64,000 bases of DNA, from NCBI GenBank assembly GCA_015680685.1, contig MNCI01015029.1:664426-728425 (forward strand), in the 5' to 3' direction. Every line of letters begins with the position of its first letter. Position 1 is the first letter of the stretch. The translations under genes were made by a program, and so were the position numbers. The notes under the pieces are model-generated. The model had not been told where the DNA came from and ran no database searches. It was given only the letters and a program-made list of their open reading frames with translations. Source of the stretch: Gnetum montanum. Its lineage: Eukaryota; Streptophyta; Gnetopsida; Gnetales; Gnetaceae. Below are positions 48,341 to 59,939 of the stretch, one piece after another.

Positions 48341-49307
48341 TTCATCAATCTGCCGCCACATTTGAGCTTCATCACTGCATCGCCCACCATCAGAAGATCC
48401 TACCAACGCTGCTACCATTGACATACAGTGCTTGAAATCTCTTTCGGCATCTTTGTTTCATCTGCCACCGTGTAAGTCTAAGCTCGATTATTCACTCATG
48501 GTTTTCTTGTCTCCTTGGAGTTGTGTTTGCAGGATGACACCCAGAGGTTTCTGCACAAGAATGCACCTCATTGTAAGCAACAAGATGGGACAACGTTCAC
48601 AGCACACATGGCGAGACTAAATCAAACCGTTCACTAGTACTTTCCCATTCTCGGTATATTCACTATTTGTTTACCGATCTCTGATGCACCGAATACATTC
48701 AAAACTTTGAGCACACTGCAACACACTGCAACACGATAAAGCAGTTGCAACACACGGCATGGCACCTGAGCATGAGTACAAGATCAACACAAACCTTCAA
48801 GAAAAAAAATAGGTACTCATGTCCAAAATGGTCAAGAAGCATCCAGTTGCATGGCTTTGGCTCTTCGCCAATAGGCCCCCCCCTTAAAACTTTAAACATG
48901 GGCCTTGTTCCTCCAAAGAATGCAACACATCCTCCTGTGGCTTTGGTCTTGCCAACAAGTTCTCTTGAACACTAACCAAGAGCCTTGTTCCGCCAAAGGA
49001 CGTACATCGCATGTCTGAACTCCGAGTCTGCTAAATAATGGCTATTGACAAGGACCAGCATGCCGCACATCCGAGCATCCCATTTCCCAAGCGCAATCCC
49101 TTGGGTAGTGATCAATCCCCGCAATCTTCGTTTTCCTACCAGCCACAAACTTCACTTTCCCGATCCCATGTACTATTGAACACGGTGCGATGATGTCTAG
49201 TCAAGTGGCAACGAACAAAGTCTTTATATGGCTTCTTGTGGTGTTTTGCACTTCTTTGTCGATGCTTCTCGGGTATATTCCTCCAAGCATCAACAAAGAG
49301 AGGCCAA
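48341..49307 (+). other. 3' untranslated region and polypurine tract of the Tat-like element
   Basis: No domain was recognised. A short consensus intron could run from GTAAGTC near 48474 to TTTGCAG near 48534. Two similar blocks with 'ggccttgttcc/ctccaaag' motifs lie near 48900-49000. AAAGAGAGGCCAA directly before 49308 is the likely polypurine tract. Confidence 0.5.
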
Positions 49308-50281
49308 TGAAACACCACAAAATTTCGAGCTTGGTACTTCTCCAGCAAGGAACAGGTCCCTGAGACCCACGAACAACCACAGCTACATTTGGTGTCGCAC
49401 ATTGCAACTTTGGGGATCAAAATGCTTAATTGGCACTAAGTATGCAGTACCAACGTATGCGCTCAGCGTATACGCCCGACATCCATAGCGTATGCGCCCA
49501 GCGTATACGCCCGACATCCACAGCGTATACGCCCGACATCAACAGCGTATACGCCCAGCGTAGACATCCAACTTACACGCCCGACGTACACTTCACATGT
49601 ACGCTCGGCGGGTACGGCAAACGTTTACGCTCGACATGGAGTCTCCAAAGACAGAATGAAGACAGCACCGAAGAGCAAGAATTGAAGCAAGTCGGCAACC
49701 ATCAGCGTATACGCCCAGCCATTGTCAGCTGCACAAGGGAGGTTGGCAAAAAAATCCCAGAGCATACCAGAGAACATTTACGCTGCGCACCAGAGCTAAA
49801 AACCCCTTTACGCTGGACAGTACTGTACGCTGGGCACACAGTCTCTACACCGCGCATACAGTCCGAACCAGCCGAGTCATCCCTGCATCCACCGGGGCTT
49901 TTCGTCCGCCTTGTGTCCCATCACAACTGCGTTAGACCAGTGCATTGTACTTTTCTTCTATAATATCATTGTTTACAGTTTACGCTAATTTCTTATATGT
50001 TTTCTGTTTACACTCGTTTACATTTATGTCCTGTTTGCATCTGTTACGCTGTTTACGCTCTCGTTTACGCCTGTTACACCGTTTACACATAACCCAGCGT
50101 ATAGCACTTTGGCATACGTTCGGGGAAATCCTTGTCTGATCCGCGTGCGGACCACCCAAGGTACTCTACCTTCGTGCATTCCAGCTCGCCCTCAGGTGAA
50201 GGTAGGGTCTTCTGTGCGCGTCCTGCGAACCCACAGTCTTTGTTTCCTTCCAGCCGGAGACCGACGATTTCAGGCAGTACA
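49308..50281 (+). repeat. 3' LTR of the Tat-like element, TATA region deleted
   Basis: 974 bp. It matches the 5' LTR except for a gap corresponding to 33621-33857 of the 5' copy, which removes part of the palindrome array and the TATA box. Elsewhere the two differ mainly by transitions. Confidence 0.9.
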
Positions 50282-50286
50282 TCCAT

Positions 50287-50734
50287 AAATTTGTCTTTGT
50301 GGAGCTAGGTCTTTATGGGCTAGTAATCCTTAGAGATTTTATAAGCTATTTTGTAGTATGAAGCTACTAATTCAAGCTCTAGTTTCATCAACCCTACCAT
50401 GAGCATCAATGGCACTACTCAATCAAGTGGCAACATGATGTTGCCCTCTAATTCTCTCCATTGTAGTTGTTCATCTTAATGAAGAATAAAGGTAAAGTCT
50501 AGATGATAGAGATCTAGATGCTTGTAGATAAATTTTCTTTGCTATGGCATCTCATCTTGACTCGTTGTAGTTCTATCACGTGTTCTAAGTAGAGAATCTA
50601 CTCTACGAGAATGATATATTTCTTAGTTTATAAGTATGAGTTGTAATAAAATATTATTATTTCTACATGTTAAATTGTGTTAGGCTCTAACATTAATTTT
50701 TGAATGATCCTAACTATTTAAAACACTTGCACCA
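50287..50734 (-). pseudogene. gag start of the minus-strand Athila-like element, piece 1
   Basis: The reverse complement matches the gag start at 7190-7300 (LHQDEQLQW-like block, then a GN-I-LP block). A degenerate primer site TTGACACTGTTGTCCAAGAT lies at 50754-50735. This proves that the Tat-like element was inserted into this gag gene. Confidence 0.65.
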
Positions 50735-50754
50735 ATCTTGGACAACAGTGTCAA

Positions 50755-51552
50755 TGTTGAGTACTAGAGTAAACCTATGCTTAACCATATGAATCACAAG
50801 TGTTTACGCATGATTCAGTCAAATTTCATAGATTGAGACTAGTTGGGTTTCTTAGATAGTCAAGCATTAGATCATTGATTGTTATCTTTCCAATCATACT
50901 TGTGTAGGGCCAACTTGTATGGTTAAGTGTGATTGAGGAATATGATTGTATTTTTATTATTAAAATAGAAATATAATTATTTTATATAGAAAGAATAGGT
51001 CTAATATAGCCTAGCATAGAGTATCCATTCTCAACTTTCTATATACATTCTAAACATGTGCTAACACTGCTAGGTTACAATGTGATCCATTGTTGGATGT
51101 ACTAAGTGATTCACTACTAGGATTACCAAGAGTTAATATGTTTATGCTTAAAATTGGTTGTACTCATAGGAACTGACTAAGTGCAATGGAATAAAATATT
51201 TGACTAATTGCATCGAAAAATAAAGGAACAATTAAAGTAAATTGCAAGAAAGAAATTAAAGTGCTAGGCCAATGCTGCAATGAACTAAACAAATCTTAAT
51301 TTTATTTCTGCCATGCAAGTGTATCTAGGTACAACAAGCACTCAAATGAAACTCCATATATTCTATTCAATTGACATTCTTAGCACTCAGTTGGAAAAAT
51401 ATTCTAACTTTGTAGGAAAAAATTACAAGAGTCTAGCTACACAATGACCAAAAGGTATCATAAATGTGGTAGGTAGGTGTGTTTATATAGGCATTATGAG
51501 GCTTGTGTCAATGTTATGATGTCGATGTGACTAACTGACATAGCAATCATCA
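50755..51552 (-). repeat. 5' LTR of the minus-strand Athila-like element
   Basis: 798 bp. The minus strand runs from TGATGATTGC (51552) to ACTCAACA (50755). CTATATAAAC near 51488 is its TATA motif. The inner part resembles 22153-23043 (GGATTACCAAG, CTTAACCATATGAATCA). It was inserted into a LINE-like fragment. Confidence 0.65.
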
Positions 51553-51800
51553 ATAGATATTATATTTTCATGAAAAATAAAGATAGACTCTACAAATTGA
51601 CCATGCACCAATGAGGGCAACAAAAATAAATTATGCAAGTTTTTAGTTATAACATGAGAATGTTGTCTCAAATGGGTAGTCACAACACAAGAAAGAAACA
51701 CATGTAACTCTTCTTCAAGGGCTCCTAACTTGCACAACCTACAAATGTGCTCTTTTTTGGGGAATTAAGTCCATCTTCCACTTTCGATTCTAAGATAATG
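51553..51800 (-). pseudogene. LINE-like ORF2 C-terminal fragment
   Basis: Reverse-complement homologue of 56690-56940. It reads a GRW...P...C-x2-C...DELHVFLSC pattern, the Cys/His end block of some non-LTR retrotransposon proteins, followed by a 3' tail. Family assignment is tentative. Confidence 0.4.
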
Positions 51801-52640
51801 AGAACTTTCAATTATTAATAACACAAGTATTATTTGGTTATTTTAATGTTTCAAAAAATGTTTTTGACAAAGTAATGTATAGAATAACAATCAATATTAA
51901 ATGAGGTCACGTGCATATGGGTTGTTATGAATAATAATTGTTAACATTTTATTAAGTTTAACTTGTTATGGGAGAGAAAACACAATTGTTACTTTCAATT
52001 CCCAAGGTAAAACTTGAAACAAAATACTTATATTTACCTTTGGACATATAGCTAACATGAAATTTTGGAAGAACTCAAGTAAAACATGAGAGTGTTAGGT
52101 CAACATATACATTAGAATTGAACATGTGAGTTGCAAATGAAAAGCCAATTAAGAGATGTAATGTGATGTAATAGTAATTGATATTAATTTGTATAATGTA
52201 TTATTTAGTTTTTACTATAATAAATAATTTTCATGCATATGATAATTTTGAAAAAATATAGTATAATTTACATTGGTTTAAATTGACATGCTATTCCCAT
52301 AAATAATGGTTAAGAATTATGATGCAAATTCATTCACCCAAGTTATCATGTTTAGTGGTAAAAATCCGAACATAAAAATCTAAATTATAGATTCAATTCC
52401 ACTAAACAAAGTTAAATAATAACGTTTTTTAAAAAAATCCATAAAATAAATTACAATGAGTAAGGCTGAAATTCTTTCCAAAAATCCAACAAGACCATAG
52501 TAAACGTATTGAAAACACGATGGCAAACAATTGTTATCGAAGATCCACGCTGACTTGCTTGCGTTCCGAAAAAGTCCAGCTTAACACCCATGCGTTCCTT
52601 CCTTCTTTCCTTCCTGCTACATACACAGACGCCACCCACG
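51801..52640. other. AT-rich host flank
   Basis: No open frame or shared repeat recognised apart from scattered AT-rich tracts. The right border of the retrotransposon block lies at 51552. Confidence 0.4.
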
Positions 52641-52644
52641 TGTC

Positions 52645-52775
52645 GCACCAGCCACGCAACATGAACATACAATGATGGTGCATGCATGCATGCCAGCCAA
52701 ACATGCCATGGCCATCCGTATCCCCATTATTTTCTTCTTCTTCTTCGAACTCCATCCAATGAGTCCACAGTCCAA
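52645..52775. repeat. Short duplicated host block, right copy
   Basis: Counterpart of 5830-5965. A CACGTG G-box lies just upstream (near 52637), and CATGCATGCATGC lies inside. Confidence 0.65.
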
Positions 52776-52816
52776 CCTCTCACTCTCATGATCCATCCAT
52801 TCCATTCCTTTGGGAT

Positions 52817-53232
52817 GATTCGTTGGAGCTTGTTCTTGTTTTTCACTTGTACCGTTTATTTTATTTGCGGCCTCGCTATCACGTCTAATGTGGGTCACAC
52901 TGTTGTAGAGACGGACACCCTGTAGAGATCCTAGGATTTGCAAGGGAGGAGCATCGTTCCCCGCTGGAGAGACTTTTCTAAAACCCGCCGACGTAAGACA
53001 TTTCCACGGCAAAACCGTCCAACGCGTTTTGTGTTGGCGTTGCACATTAGTTTGAAGCATTGCGCATTTTCGGTTATTTATGTATGTGAATTTCTTGGCT
53101 ATTTATGTATGTGAATTTCTTGTGCCATTTGCTTTTCAACATTCTGCACTTTGATCTGACTCTCAACTCATTCCATAGGCCACCAAAGAGGTTGGAACTT
53201 TGAAGTACAATGTACCTGGGAAAGATTGTGAT
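52817..53232 (+). CDS. Possible exons of an unidentified host gene
   Basis: From ATG 52817 a 36-residue frame reads MIRWSLFLFFTCTVYFICGL, a signal-peptide-like start, then a stretch ending ETDTL before a stop. A separate 18-codon candidate exon, 53179-53232, lies between CCATAG and GTAAGA (reads ATKEVGTLKYNVPGKDCD). It is near the start of the duplicated host segment. The link between the two exons is not established and no family was recognised. ETD-L after a signal peptide occurs in LRR receptor-like proteins, but that is only a hint. Confidence 0.25.
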
Positions 53233-53241
53233 GTAAGAAAA

Positions 53242-54378
53242 GCTAGCGCTGCCTTGAAACTTGGCTATCTACGATCAAAAGAAACTGCCAATATTGCGCT
53301 TAACATTTTTAGTTGACCTATGCTTTCATTTTCCATAGTAAGGTATGAAAAATGAGCCGCGTTCGCATAAAAAGACAAAAATAAATGCCGATGCACAATT
53401 CTCACATACAAGTTCAGCATACCATAATAGACATTTTTCTTTCATCTTTAATACTGCAACAAAAGGGTGAAAACGTAAGGATTTTTGAAAGCATAGTTTT
53501 CTAAGTCACCGATTTAACAATTAGTTGCTGGGTCAGAAATTTTGCCAGCCTCAGTTGAGTGGTCAAATTTTTATAATAAATCTTATTTTCAGAAAGATTT
53601 AGGTGTAGTTTTTGCTACTTTCAAATATAACCAGGCTTGACTTATACAGTGATTTTTGAAACATGCCAATCCAATGTATTTCCGGACTATTTAAACACTG
53701 TTTCAAAACATATTTTTGTTGCTTTAGTACATTTGTGAATTATAGAATATCGGTACACAGAAGTAACATATTTTTGTCTACCCTTGTGATGAATTCTTTA
53801 CTATTACATCCTTGGAGCTTCCAAACTAGTTCATATCTTAGCCTCATGTTTTACAAAATAGATATTGCTAAACACATAAAGCAGGTTTATAGATACTGCT
53901 AAACACAGATTATGCGGAGCTCTAAATATAGTGCTTGCTGTCATCATTATCAACTACCAGTCAAGATAAACCCGGAACATTGCACAATACGAGAGTCAAT
54001 GATAGAATATTTAATTTACTTGGATGGCTGAACATATTTGGTTATACGTTGTTAACATTATTTAGTTAGCAAAAAGTTGCTAGTTTAAGCTATAAATGAG
54101 GCATGGCTATGCTCTTAAAATTCTTCTAAATTATTACGTTTGGTTGAAGAACTCACTAGTCCTATATTAAAAGAGAACTACATTTGATAAGATAATATAT
54201 TAAACGATTCTATATTACAATGGACATTGTTCTAAAGGCTTTTTGTGAAAGAGCACCAATCATGATAAAACCGTTGCATGATTAAAATGCATTATAAGTT
54301 TAGCATCTAGAGGAAAGATGAAATTTTAAATCATGTTAATTAAAAAGTACTACATGCAGCTTAGAGAAACCTAAGTGA
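53242..54378. repeat. Host segment duplicated at 1-1392 (right copy)
   Basis: Homologous to 1-1392 in the same orientation. It lacks the extra 350 bp at 430-780 and the 61-bp duplication, and carries about 50 bp of its own near 53263. Non-coding. Confidence 0.8.
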
Positions 54379-56402
54379 CTAGCCTAGCTTAACTACATCA
54401 TTTGCCCTTAAAGGTAGAAAAGACATGATGCATCCATGGTATCAAGTAACCAATTGTAGATTTAGAGTCCATTGAAAATTAAATTCCATGTGCATCCAGA
54501 TTATCCTAAGGATTATGGTCGCTTAAAGTTTACATAACGTAAAGTGACTAAATAAATTTGTCATCGTATGCTATAACTTTGTAACTAAGATGAGGCATGC
54601 CATGAAATCTACATTATTACATGTATTTATGTCTGCTCCAATTCATCAATGCTAAGTTCTGGTTACCTTTTCATGTATCCGTTGTTGTCCAACAAGTGCT
54701 CTATGTTTACATAGATGATAGCCACAACTCAAGTATTGTGATAGGCTATTATATGGACTTTGAAGCACCTGCTTACCTTAGAAGGAATGCGCGTCCATCA
54801 CAAGCAAAAGTCCATACGTAAACTAATGGTGAGCAAGACTACATCTGCGGAAGGTACATGCTATGAGGCTCTGACCGTGAGCAGGCTTAGCTAAAAATGA
54901 AATGAAAACCGTCAGAAGCCTCTTTATGCAAGTAGCTCATGACATCTCTTAATCATAATAAAATGATAATGGAGCACCATATTTTAAGAGTTCCAGATTA
55001 TTTTAGTACGTTTGATGTTGAGAACCCCTCTATGGATATGTTTTTAAAGTAAAATAAACAAAGGTTTAGTCTGACATGAATCTTGCCCTTTTTTTTTATA
55101 AAAAGCAACGAATTCAGAGTATTCTTATTCAACTATGCCACGATTCAAAAGCGCAGAATAACGACAGTGCCAGCACATGCATCCTCGCTCCACAATCTAA
55201 GGCGTCGGTGGAGTTGACTCTAATTCTTGCTGGCCACCGTGCCATGTGCGTATATTGCTTTCCTTCCCTCCCCTTTTGCTTTCGTGATTTGCGGGTACCT
55301 TGTTTTTTCTGCGTATAGCGCTTTCCTTTCCTTCCGTTGCTTTGGTAACTCCTTCTCTACGCTTTCCTTCCCTTACCTCTCCTCTCCTCTCCTCTCTTTT
55401 TGTTTTTGGTAATTGTTCGACCTTATTTATGCAGGGACCTGCACAGAGCATAACTAGCTGCTTACGCAATTATCTTTAGGCACTGTAGCCATGTGCACCT
55501 GCACAGAGCATAACAAGTTCCTTATAATGTCTTGAATGCGATGTTGCCGGTGCTTGTATATGTAACAAGGAGCGTTCGTCATGTTTATATATCTATGGGT
55601 TCTATGGTTCTTGTTAACGAGCATGTATAAATAATGTAAAAACCATTTTAATGCACAACCAATGTGAGTAGAATACTGGTATGCACTGGAAATTTAAAAA
55701 AAGAAAAAAAGATTGCAGGTTCAAGTTTATTTGTTTAAAAAGTTCACCTACTTCTACAGAAAACACTTAGAATTTTTTATTGCTACAGAAAATAGTTAGA
55801 ATTATTTATACAATACATGTTCATATGTATAATTGCTCTCATCTCATACTAGCATTAAAGACATTCTAAGGAAGTTTGTATATGTATAGTAGTTTGCCCA
55901 TGTACACTATTCACAAAATGATGTACTTGAGGTCAAAATTTCAACCCTTCTTAACCCTCACCCTAAAATGGATGTTTCATAGAAAAATTGTTTTAGTAAA
56001 AGGAGGGTATTTTCAAAACTCCTCATTCTTAGTAAAGAGCATCAATGTTTCTATTATGGCATAAGAAGATAGAAATAATTATAATTAACATACATAAATG
56101 CAATGTTGCATTGATATATGTGCCAATAAAATTTAGTGTATGGTGCTAACTATGTTGCCAATGAAAATTAGGGTATGATGCTAGTGCAAAGATCATATTG
56201 ATGTGCGTGTGGCATGATAATAACATGGATAGTTACCAATCTTTATTGGTGATTTTATTGTTGTTTTGTTGTAAATTTCATTGGGGGTACCTTTAACATA
56301 GGATATCTTTTTTAAGGGGTTTATTACTACCTTCGTGGGTAACCTACATCAATGATATCTTACCCATTGTTTTGAGATATCTTCATTTTAATCCTGCATT
56401 GT
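54379..56402. other. Host intergenic DNA, no gene recognised
   Basis: Contains a pyrimidine-rich tract (55255-55410, CTCTCC repeats) ending in a possible acceptor TTATTTATGCAG near 55434, and two copies of ACCTGCACAGAGCATAAC (55436 and 55497). Short open frames here match nothing I know. Confidence 0.4.
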
Positions 56403-56940
56403 GTGCATTTTATGTGCTCTACTCAACCACCTTTAGAACACAAGAAGCATAGTGGGAAAGAAAAGTGCGAATACTTTTCATTAAGTTGTGGAAATAGAAT
56501 ATTTCTTGGGAGGAAGTGCAACAAAATCTTAAGCATATTATGGTATAATGAAGAAGGCAATAAAAAAATTTATTTATATCATATTAGATTTAAAAAAACC
56601 AAATGTAAAAGTTTACTATCTCTCAACTACTATTCCAATCATCGAAGTGCTATCAACAAGTTTCATTTAAGTTTGCATCATCTCAGAATTGGAAGTGGAA
56701 GATGGATTCAACTCCCTGGAGAAGAGTGCACCTATAGGTTATGCAAGTTAGAAACCCCTGAGGATGAGTTGCATGTATTTTTTTCTGTGTTGTGACTACC
56801 AATTTGAGACATTATTATAATGTTGCAACAAAAAACTTATATGATTTGTCTTTGTTGTCTCCATTGGTGCTTAGTTAATTTATAAAGATTGTCTTTATTT
56901 TTTATGAAAATGTAATATCTGTTCAATAGATCCTGTGGGT
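56403..56940 (+). pseudogene. LINE-like ORF2 C-terminal fragment, plus copy
   Basis: A 130-codon open frame (56403-56795) contains HRSAINKFHLSLHHLRIGSG, then RWIQLPGEE, C-x2-C and DELHVF, like the Cys/His end of non-LTR retrotransposon polymerase proteins. The last 250 bp are repeated in inverse orientation at 51553-51800. It is a fragment without RT or endonuclease domain. Confidence 0.45.
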
Positions 56941-57580
56941 GTTTGGAACTTCAATTTCAATTTAACTTTGAGTTACTTGTAATGATGACTTTTTTAGTGT
57001 TCTAGTATTTCCTTTTATTTTTTGTGTTTCACTATCTACTTCATTAAAGCTTTGTATATGCCCTTAGAATTCTCTTAATTATTCATTTTATTTTATTCAT
57101 TAATTTACCTTAATAGTTAACTTGTCATAGATGGAATAGAGGCAAACAATCATGATGATCATTTGTTCAATTTTACTTAATAATTTCCTACAATAAGAGT
57201 TTTTGCTTAATGATATTTCTTATAATTTATAATTTACTTTTGTTTTATTAAAATATTATTTTAAGAACTTTTTTATTAATTTACTTAATTTTATTTCCTT
57301 ATACTTTGTTTGCTTCTAAGAATATTTATTACTGACTTTGTGTCTTAAAATTAGCCGTCCTTCCAATAAAGATGAGGGAAGAAGATTTTGTCCCCGGTAG
57401 AGTAAGCAAACGTGTGGGCCAGCACCTTATTTGGATAGTTCCAATGCATACCTTATGTTGTCATTATTCGATGTTCCAATCCTGTGTTATGACTTGATCT
57501 GGCTTGTAAAGCACACATCAGATAAGGCGGTGCTTGGGTCCAGCCTGACCCTCTGTGAGCGCCGAAACCGAAAACAAAAC
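56941..57580. other. AT-rich stretch, no feature
   Basis: TTTTATT-rich sequence up to 57350, then GC-richer host DNA. No gene recognised. A (CAG)5 run follows at about 57749. Confidence 0.4.
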
Positions 57581-57887
57581 CATCATTTCGTACGTCTCCA
57601 CGTTAGAGGAGTGCCAGGAGCCCAAACCATGGGGTAAATGCGTGGTTGAGGTGGGACAGACCAGTCACCGCTTGCAAACGAAGAAATCACGGGAGGCAGG
57701 CAAAAGTCTAAAGGAAGGAGGCCCAAGGGGTTACCTGTTGCGCTTGGAGCAGCAGCAGCAGCAGACGGGAGATTCTGTAGAATACTGGTTATGGATTCGG
57801 ACACACAATAGTGGGTACAGTGTCGTGGTTCTTCCCCGCCGATTTCGGCCAAGCCCGAGATTTTAGCAGGCCAAGGTCGATGTGAAT

Positions 57888-58277
57888 TCACGGAGGTATT
57901 CGCGGCGTCACCCACAAACGGACAGCATGTTTAAAGAGGTGAGACTTGTCAAATCTCAGAATTCTTAAACATCTCAATGAACATACGCCAGACAGAAGTT
58001 TCAGGCCATAGCAATCCACGAATTCTAGATTGGCGAGATTGGTGAAGCCCTGTAAATTTGTGAATGGCACTTAAGAGTACGGGAGTTCAACAAGGCATTG
58101 TAGATTCGGTACGAAATAATCCCATTGACGCTGTGTTGGTATTTCGCGTGTGATTATGAGGCTTCTCACGAGGCGTTGAAATTTCAACTGACACGTTAGA
58201 AAGCCAAAACGACACTTGTAGAACGCATTATCAGTACAGCCGCCAGGGCACGTGAACATCGAATTTTGAACCGTCAT
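57888..58277 (-). pseudogene. LRR-like gene fragment
   Basis: One minus-strand frame runs from 58277 to 57888 with a single TAA (58071-58073). After the stop, FTNLQGFTNLANLEFVDC, then LKLLSGV and LRCLRILRF show two leucine-rich repeats; before it, FQRLVRSLIITREIPTQ may be a weaker repeat. Such repeats occur in plant receptor-like and NBS-LRR proteins. It is too short and too broken to assign further. Confidence 0.4.
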
Positions 58278-58627
58278 CGTAATCCTTTTCTCATTAACAA
58301 ACGGACGAGAGAAACGTCAACGAAGGGAAAAAACAAAAGCAAAAACTGTACGTCCGGATTGTTGCTTTAGTGACTTGATATAAAATTATAAATTTATCTT
58401 AGAGCAGGATAACAGAGAGGAATCAATCCAACCGTTTATTCTGAATTACCAAGAAACAACCTTGCTGCTGAATAATAAAGACTCAAACATTCTTTTCCAT
58501 TGTTGGAGACATGACACCAAAGCTTTTTAAAGACTACTTTGGAAAATAAAATATTCTAAAAATCATGAGATGATCGGTCATCCTACTCCCGATATTTTGC
58601 CAGACTTTGTCAAAGGTTTCCTCATTT

Positions 58628-59522
58628 TCACTTAAATCCAAAGTTTTGGCGATGATTTTCTAATATATCATCAATTTCTGAATCGCTCAATGAACCGGCA
58701 AGTTCATTCGGTACCTGCTCAGAGACAAGTTAAGAATACTGCATCAGAAGTCAGAACCCATGCATAGCATTTAACTACATCTGTAAACTCAGGGTAAACT
58801 TGCTACCTTACCATTTCACGAGGAGGAAGGTCGAATCCTGTATAATCTTCTGACCAGCCAAACTGCTCAAGAACATTGGTGGACTGGACGTTTCCAAAGA
58901 AGTACAATGCAAATATCATGTTATTATAATCTATTGTAAAATTCCAAGAACCAATGCATAACATTTAACTACACCTGCATGCAAAATCAGAGTAAACTTG
59001 CTACCTTACCGTTTTACTCAGAGGAGGAAGGTCAAATTCTGACCAGCCAAACTGCTCAACAACATTTGTTTTCCAAAGAAGTACAATGCACATACCATGT
59101 TATTATAATCTATTGCAATATTGCAGTTTCAAAATGATTTCCAAAACCTGATCTCTTACCTCTGGAGCTAAGTACGATGGTATTCCTTCGTAAACGTGAG
59201 GCTCTTGAATATTAGATTGCTCTGTAACTCTTTCCCTGTAATGTTTGCCTTTCCATGTAAACTCTTTCTCTTTATTGTGCTGACCGACCTTACAAATGCT
59301 GCATTTGTATCTAGGCTGCAAAGTTTGAGCTGATTTCTTGTTCTCGATGTAGCGAAATTTGGTATTCCTTTCTCAACATCGTGGACACTTGGGTTTCTGC
59401 TCTATGCAAAACCGTTCTATACTTTTATTTTCTTCGTTGCTCAACCTCCCTAGTCCACCCACATCCTTTACTCTAGTTTTCAACCTCTCAAACTCCATCT
59501 CTATTTCAGAATTTTCAGTCAT
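58628..59522 (-). pseudogene. Dof-like zinc-finger gene, right copy, nonsense-mutated
   Basis: Exons 59522-59160 (121 codons), 58883-58812 (24 codons) and 58714-58628 (28 codons plus stop), all phase 0 with GT-AG borders. It starts MTENSEIEMEFERLKTRVKD. The finger reads CPRC, a TGA at once, then NTKFRYIENKK, QPRYKCSIC and TWKGK. The left copy has GGA at the TGA position. The last exons read STNVLEQFGWSEDYTGFDLP and VPNELAGSLSDSEIDDIL. A second copy of the middle exon (about 59068-59009) lost its acceptor through a small deletion. The TATA region is degraded. Confidence 0.6.
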
Positions 59523-59599
59523 GGTGATTTAGTGACAATTTGCTTCAATGCACTCTGCAAGGCCACGGTCACGGCCACCACCACAATGGGATTTAAAGA

Positions 59600-59835
59600 A
59601 CTGAGGGACCAAAGAAAAACAGAAAGAGTTGCCAGGAAGAGCGAAAAAACCTAATTTCAGATACACCATTGTGGAGAAGGCAAAGCAAAAAACACAGGAT
59701 TTTGTTCTGCTTTTTTGCTGAGAAGAACAGAACGAGTTGCTGGGAAGAGCGGAAAACCCTAATCTCTGATACACCACGTTGGAGAAGTCAAAGCAACCAA
59801 ACGGGATTTTGTTTTGCTTTTTTGCTTTTTGTTCT
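59600..59835. repeat. About 105-bp duplication upstream of the right Dof-like copy
   Basis: The block from AACAGAAAGAGTTGCCAGGA to the TTTTGTTCTGCTTTTTTGC run is repeated once, about 105 bp further on. It replaces the 40-bp minisatellite seen upstream of the left copy. Confidence 0.7.
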
Positions 59836-59939
59836 GCTTTTTTGCTATAAAACTTTTGCCGGGGAGGGGTGGATAGTTGTTCGGCAGGTTGTTAAGGTGA
59901 AGCCCTCTTTAAAACTTTCACCGAAACTCACTTAAACTC

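Larger units (their letters stand above)
33197..50281 (+). mobile_element. Tat-like Ty3/gypsy retrotransposon with antisense gene, target duplication TCCAT
   Basis: LTRs are 33197-34409 and 49308-50281, both starting TGAAACACCACAAAATTTCG. TCCAT lies directly outside (33192-33196 and 50282-50286). The inner order is primer site, gag, repeat linker, protease, a 5-kb block with an antisense gene, RT, RNase H, a second archaeal-type RNase H, integrase, a tandem-repeat region, polypurine tract. The second RNase H marks the Tat lineage, which includes Ogre. The pol frame has seven stops and no frame change. It was inserted into gag of the minus-strand Athila-like element. Confidence 0.93.

Noticed and set aside
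49430-49963. 177-codon open frame in the 3' LTR
   Set aside because: It is a by-product of the GCGTATACGC repeats, which lack stops (tracts such as SVYAQR). Similar frames at 33615-34063, 34587-34847, 43286-43612 and 43652-43840 are rejected for the same reason.
53075-53125. 25-bp doubled TTATTTATGTATGTGAATTTC as a regulatory repeat
   Set aside because: A single small tandem duplication in intron-like sequence, with no sign of function.
55227-55469. Open frames in the pyrimidine-rich tract
   Set aside because: Low-complexity CTCTCC/CTTTCC sequence; the frames have biased composition and no homologue in the window.
57745-57765. (CAG)5 run as a poly-Gln coding gene
   Set aside because: Too short, and the surrounding frame has no other sign of coding.
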